Positions 43,897 through 47,583 of a stretch of 47,583 nucleotides of DNA are shown piece after piece (the stretch's first letter is position 1; each line of letters starts with the position of its first letter). The notes below the pieces were generated by a model. That model did not search any database, was not told the DNA's origin, and worked only from the letters and a program-made list of their open reading frames with translations. This DNA is from Streptomyces neyagawaensis (GTDB taxonomy: Bacteria; Actinomycetota; Actinomycetes; Streptomycetales; Streptomycetaceae). The position numbers and the translations under genes are program-made. The stretch is taken from contig NZ_JAMGBG010000173.1 in the NCBI RefSeq assembly GCF_023516595.1, forward strand, positions 1 to 47,583, given 5' to 3'.

Positions 43897-44764
43897 TTCC
43901 CCGCGCCGCCTCGTGCCCCGTCTGCTGACCGGTTCCGTCCTGCTCGTCTTCCTGGTGTTCTTCGTGCTGCCGGTGCTGTGGCTCGTCCTCGCGGCGACCA
44001 AGACCGATCAGCAGCTCGTCCACGGCAGCCCGCTCTCCTTCGGCTCCTGGCACACCTTCAAGGCCAACTGGGACGCCCTCACCGCGTTCCAGGACAACGC
44101 CGTCCTGCAGTGGCTCGGCAACTCGACGTTGTACGCGTTGATCTCGCTGGTCATCACGCTCTGTGTGGCCATCCCGGCGGGCTACGCGCTGGCCATGACC
44201 GAGTTCCGCGGACGGCACGCCCTGCTCGTCGCGACCCTGGTCGTGATGCTCATGCCGACCGCCACGCTGGTGGTGCCGCTGTTCCTGGAGATCAACGCGG
44301 TCGGTCTGATCGGCACGATGTGGTCGATCATCCTGCCGTACTCGTTCTACCCCTTCGGCGTGTATCTGACGTACATCTACTTCACCACCGCGGTGCCGAA
44401 GGACCTGCTGGCGGCGGCACGGATGGACGGCTGCTCGGAGTTCGGCGTCTTCCGGCACATCGCCCTGCCGCTGGCGACACCGGTCGTCGCGCTCGTCGGG
44501 TTCTTCAGCTTCGTCGCCAACTGGACGAACTACTTCCTGCCCTACGTGATGCTGCCCGAGAGCGGCCAGATGCCCATCCAGGTCGGGGTCGGCACCCTGC
44601 TCAGCAATGTGCCGTCCTTCAATCCCGCCGTCGGCGCCCTCGCGATCGAGCGGCCGCAGCTGGCCCTGGCGACGCTCGTGGCCATCACACCCGTACTGGT
44701 CGTCTTCCTCTTCGCCCAGCGTTTCCTGGTCAGCGGGATGCTCGCCGGCGCCACCAAGGAGTAG
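43886..44764 (+). CDS. ABC sugar transporter permease (MalG-like)
   Basis: A 292-aa permease of the MalG/ThuG class, six-span membrane topology beginning VLLVFLVFFVLPVLWLVLA. The EAA loop is AAARMDGCSEFGVFRHIALP. The start overlaps the end of the first permease. It is the last gene of the transporter; the next gene begins 117 nt later, and the operon probably continues. Confidence 0.92.
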   Translation: MPTSSPRRLVPRLLTGSVLLVFLVFFVLPVLWLVLAATKTDQQLVHGSPLSFGSWHTFKANWDALTAFQDNAVLQWLGNSTLYALISLVITLCVAIPAGYALAMTEFRGRHALLVATLVVMLMPTATLVVPLFLEINAVGLIGTMWSIILPYSFYPFGVYLTYIYFTTAVPKDLLAAARMDGCSEFGVFRHIALPLATPVVALVGFFSFVANWTNYFLPYVMLPESGQMPIQVGVGTLLSNVPSFNPAVGALAIERPQLALATLVAITPVLVVFLFAQRFLVSGMLAGATKE

Positions 44765-44881
44765 GCCCCGGCCTGCCGTCCCGACCCTGATACCGATCCG
44801 GCGTCGTCCGCCCGACCGTCGTCCCCGGCGCACGCACCCCGGCGCACGCACCCCGCCGCCCCCCGAACGGAGCTCCGTCCC

Positions 44882-46897
44882 ATGCCCTTCACCTCTTCCG
44901 GCCCCGCCTCGAACGGGGACATCCCGGTCTCCGGGCAGCCCGCCCCGCAACCCGAGATCGAGGCGGGGGTGCCGGTACTCGAACCGCCCGGCTGGGCCGT
45001 GTCGCAGCGTGCGCTGTTCGACCTGCTCGACCACGCCTGGCGGCGCTTCGCCCGCGACTTCACCGGCCCGGACGGACGGCTGAACTACACCGGGGAGCTG
45101 ACCACCCGCGACGGTGCGGACGACTTCTACGAGGTGTTCTTCAACTGGCCCCAGCTCTACCTCCTCGGCGGCGCCGACGACCTGCTGCCCGCCAGCGAGA
45201 AGCACTGGGAGGGCGTGACCAAGCAGCTCACCGAACTGGGCATGCTGCGCGACGAGTTCGAGCGCGGCTACGACTGGTTCCACCAGGGCGAGAGCCTGCT
45301 GCTGCTCTTCTTCCTGTGCATGGCCGACCCCAAGCGCTGGTCGGAACGCGCCCTGCGCTTCGCGGAGTTGTACGTCGACCCGGCCAAGGGCAACTACGAC
45401 CCCGAGCACCGCATCATCACCCGCCCGCACAACGGCAGCGACCCCGACCGCACGGGCCTGTTCGACGGCGACGTCTACCCCTGGCTCCAGAAGGAGGCCG
45501 ACACCTACGGGTACCCGCTCGAGTGGATCCCCGAGGCGCAGGGCGGTCCGTTCCCGCTCTCCTCCGACCCGCGTCTCGGCGCGCAGATGCGCGACCGGAT
45601 GGGCGTCGGGGACACCGCGCTCAACCTCGGCGCCACCGGTCTGGTCCTCAACGCCTGGATCCTGACCGGCGACGAGCGCTACCGCGACTGGATCGTCGAG
45701 TACGTCGGCGCGTGGCGGGAGCGCACCGAGGCGAACGACGGTGTCATCCCCGACAACGTCAGCCCGGACGGAGTCGTCGGCGGACTCCTCGAAGGCCGCT
45801 GGTACGGCGGCCACTACGGCTGGTCCTGGCCCCACGGCTGGCACAGCATCGGATCCGCGGCCTGCGTGGCGGCGCTCGCGGCGGCGACGGTCACCGGGGA
45901 CGACGACTTCCTGTCCATGGTCCGCACCACGCTCGACTCGCTCATCGCCCGCGGCAAGGTGATGCCCCACACCGAGGCGGACTCCAGCCTGCCCTCCAAG
46001 TGGGCCGTGGAACTCGGCCCGGACGCCGACATCCCCACGCTCCACGTGCCGTTCCGGCACAACGACAACGGCTGGTTCGACTACAACCCGACCACCCCGC
46101 CCGTACCGGTGGCCCTGTGGCACCACTCGGCCTCGGACGCCGACCGCGAGCGGCTGGAGAACCTGCGCGAGGCCGAGGCGATCGACTGGCGCACCCTGCG
46201 GCCGTTCCGCGCCAAGGAGGAGTCCGGCCACGAGAAGGCCTGGTTCGCCTTCCTGGCCGGCGACGACCCCGACTATCCGGAGCGCATCCTCGCCACCGCA
46301 CAGGCCCAGATCCGCCACCGGCTGCGCCGCGTCGACCGCTACCGCGACCTGGACGTGCCCGAGGCCGACATCCACGTCTGGCAGCAGTCCAACCCCGTCG
46401 CCACCGAGGCCCTCGTCCAGCTGACCTGGGGCGGCCCCCAGGTGCTCTACAACGGCGGCCTGCAGCAGGCCCGACTGCGCTACCACGACGCCGAGGCCCG
46501 CCGCGCCGGTCTACCGCAGGACGTGGCCGCGCTGGTCAGCTCCATCGACCCCGAGGCGACCACCGTCGAACTGGTCAACCTCGCCCCCGAGACGGACCGC
46601 ACCGTGATCGTCCAGGCCGGCGCCTTCGCCGAGCACACCATCACCGCCGTCCGCTACACGGTCTGCCCGGACGACGGCTGGATCGGCGACATGTACGACT
46701 ACGGCCACACCGAGCCCGTCGTCACCGAGGAAGAACTGTCCTGCGACAGCCCCTTCCTGACCGTCCGGCTGCCCGCGTCCACCCGGATCAAGCTCGTCCT
46801 GCGGCTGGACCTGCGCGCCAACACCCCCAGCTACCGCACCCCGTTCGACACCGACGCAGGCGAGCCCGCCCCCGGCACGGAAGAGAGCACGGCGTGA
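44882..46897 (+). CDS. Unrecognised 671-aa protein of a sugar-catabolic operon
   Basis: A large soluble protein with no signal peptide. The N-terminal about 480 residues are rich in Trp, Asp and helices (LFDLLDHAWRRFARDF, TRDGADDFYEVFFNWPQLYL, NLGATGLVLNAWILTGDERY, HYGWSWPHGWHSIGSAA). This resembles an (alpha/alpha)6-toroid such as many glycosidases, epimerases and lyases use. A beta-rich C-terminal part follows (TTVELVNLAPETDRTVIV). I recognise no family. Its GTGA overlap with the mutarotase gene and its place after the ABC importer suggest it acts on the imported sugar. Possible glycosidase or lyase, unproven. Confidence 0.65.
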   Translation: MPFTSSGPASNGDIPVSGQPAPQPEIEAGVPVLEPPGWAVSQRALFDLLDHAWRRFARDFTGPDGRLNYTGELTTRDGADDFYEVFFNWPQLYLLGGADDLLPASEKHWEGVTKQLTELGMLRDEFERGYDWFHQGESLLLLFFLCMADPKRWSERALRFAELYVDPAKGNYDPEHRIITRPHNGSDPDRTGLFDGDVYPWLQKEADTYGYPLEWIPEAQGGPFPLSSDPRLGAQMRDRMGVGDTALNLGATGLVLNAWILTGDERYRDWIVEYVGAWRERTEANDGVIPDNVSPDGVVGGLLEGRWYGGHYGWSWPHGWHSIGSAACVAALAAATVTGDDDFLSMVRTTLDSLIARGKVMPHTEADSSLPSKWAVELGPDADIPTLHVPFRHNDNGWFDYNPTTPPVPVALWHHSASDADRERLENLREAEAIDWRTLRPFRAKEESGHEKAWFAFLAGDDPDYPERILATAQAQIRHRLRRVDRYRDLDVPEADIHVWQQSNPVATEALVQLTWGGPQVLYNGGLQQARLRYHDAEARRAGLPQDVAALVSSIDPEATTVELVNLAPETDRTVIVQAGAFAEHTITAVRYTVCPDDGWIGDMYDYGHTEPVVTEEELSCDSPFLTVRLPASTRIKLVLRLDLRANTPSYRTPFDTDAGEPAPGTEESTA

Positions 46898-47241
46898 AGC
46901 GCATCGCCCAGACCATCAGGCTCCGGCCCGAGCACCGGGAGGAGTACCTGCGACTCCACGCGGCGGTCTGGCCCGGCGTGGAGGCCGCCCTGCACCGGGC
47001 GAACATCCGCAACTTCGGCATCTTCCTCCACGGTGACGTGCTGTTCGGCTACCTCGAGTACCACGGCGACGACTTCGAGGCAGACATGGCTGTCCTCGAA
47101 GCCGACCCCGAGACGCAGGAGTGGTGGAAGCTCACCGACCCCTGCCAGGAGCCCTGGCCCGACCGGGGCGACTCCCGCCAGTGGACGGAACTGACCGAGA
47201 TCTGGCACCTCGGCCCGCCCGGCGAGAACGCCACCGTCTGA
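46894..47241 (+). CDS. rhaM: L-rhamnose mutarotase (RhaM family)
   Basis: Interconverts anomers of L-rhamnose or a related sugar. The 115-aa product has the family start RIAQTIRLRPEHREEYLRLH, with Tyr18 and His22 at the positions known to be catalytic in E. coli RhaM, and the conserved Trp pair in QEWWKLTDPCQ. GTG 46894 overlaps the preceding stop. Its presence points to L-rhamnose (or L-fucose) as the substrate of the operon. Confidence 0.9.
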   Translation: MKRIAQTIRLRPEHREEYLRLHAAVWPGVEAALHRANIRNFGIFLHGDVLFGYLEYHGDDFEADMAVLEADPETQEWWKLTDPCQEPWPDRGDSRQWTELTEIWHLGPPGENATV

Positions 47242-47277
47242 CACGGACCGCGCCGGACCGACCCGACTGGAACCGCC

Positions 47278-47583
47278 ATGACCTCCGCCCCCGCCCCCGT
47301 TCTCATCGACGCGCACCACCATCTGTGGGACCTCGACCAGCGTCCGCAGCCCTGGCTCGACGACCCCGACCTGACGTCGATCCGCCGCACCTTCACCCCC
47401 GACGACCTGCGCTCCACCGCGACCCGCCCCATCGCGGGCCGTCACCTCCACGGCACGGTGGCCGTGCAGTGCGTGCCGGAGGTGCCCGAGACGGAGGACC
47501 TGCTCGCCCTCGCGGAGCGGGAGCCACTGATCGAGGCGGTGGTCGGCTGGGCGGACCTCACCTCGCCGGCGATCGGCGACACG
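47278..47583 (+). CDS. Amidohydrolase/lactonase (COG3618), 3' end cut by window edge
   Basis: Only the first 102 codons are visible. The N-terminus VLIDAHHHLWDLDQRPQPWL has the HxH metal motif of COG3618 amidohydrolases, a group that includes L-fucono- and L-rhamnono-lactonases. It follows the mutarotase by 36 nt. Together they suggest a non-phosphorylative deoxysugar route (mutarotase, dehydrogenase, lactonase, dehydratase), whose remaining genes would lie to the right of the window. Confidence 0.85.
   Translation, partial: MTSAPAPVLIDAHHHLWDLDQRPQPWLDDPDLTSIRRTFTPDDLRSTATRPIAGRHLHGTVAVQCVPEVPETEDLLALAEREPLIEAVVGWADLTSPAIGDT

Noticed and set aside
43838..46486. 882-aa minus frame opposite the permease and 671-aa genes
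   Set aside because: Antisense shadow; its composition is typical of reverse-complement high-GC coding DNA, while the + strand genes overlap in the coupled manner of an operon.

Overview
The window is high-GC actinobacterial DNA, almost certainly from a Streptomyces chromosome. The evidence is strong G/C bias at third codon positions, frequent GTG/TTG starts, GTGA/ATGA stop-start overlaps, GGAGG-type ribosome sites, Streptomyces-style secreted enzymes, a LAL-type LuxR regulator and a Nur-type nickel box at an Fe-superoxide dismutase gene.

Bases 1-11150 hold a high-affinity group 1h (actinobacterial, formerly group 5) [NiFe]-hydrogenase locus. A rightward hypF(partial)-hypC-hypD-hypE operon converges on a leftward operon. 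That operon reads: unrecognised 609-aa protein, hhyS (small subunit), hhyL (large subunit), NifU-like protein, DUF5947-type protein, a 68-aa protein, a small membrane protein and hypA. The Hyp proteins build the Ni-Fe(CN)2CO centre. hypB and the large-subunit endopeptidase are not in the window.

Bases 11300-17250 form a glyoxylate salvage block: hyi (hydroxypyruvate isomerase) and glxR (tartronate semialdehyde reductase) rightward, and gcl (glyoxylate carboligase) leftward. Both promoters carry two 15-nt dyads of the form TTCCG-N5-CGGAA spaced exactly 21 bp, a probable shared AllR-like operator. Inside the block, between glxR and gcl, sits a leftward Shedu-type (DUF4263) anti-phage nuclease gene. 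It is bordered by large inverted repeats and a G-rich repeat array. A zinc-ribbon protein with a degenerate Mrr-like nuclease domain follows gcl.

Bases 18300-29600 contain two overlapping acyl/acetate-CoA ligase genes, a divergent GAF-LuxR regulator, a LAL-type ATPase regulator, a secreted trypsin, an AlkZ-like DNA glycosylase and a CorA magnesium transporter.

Bases 29700-37800 contain a secreted levansucrase (GH68), then a 3.2-kb accessory segment bounded by a direct repeat of the 3' end of a phosphotransferase gene. The segment holds an alpha/beta hydrolase, a WYL regulator, an unknown gene and a serine beta-lactamase-family remnant. The intact phosphotransferase, an FG-GAP propeller protein and a Nur-box-controlled sodF follow.

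Bases 37950-47583 are a sugar-utilisation region: a Tat-exported GH43-ricin enzyme, a FadR-type GntR regulator, an ABC sugar importer (lipoprotein and two permeases), a 671-aa unknown protein, an L-rhamnose mutarotase and the start of a COG3618 amidohydrolase. This looks like uptake and non-phosphorylative catabolism of a deoxysugar (L-rhamnose or L-fucose).

The best candidates for new biology are the uncharacterised hydrogenase accessory proteins, the Shedu gene with its flanking structured DNA, the candidate three-way-junction RNA at 13448-13551, and the insert at the phosphotransferase 3' end.
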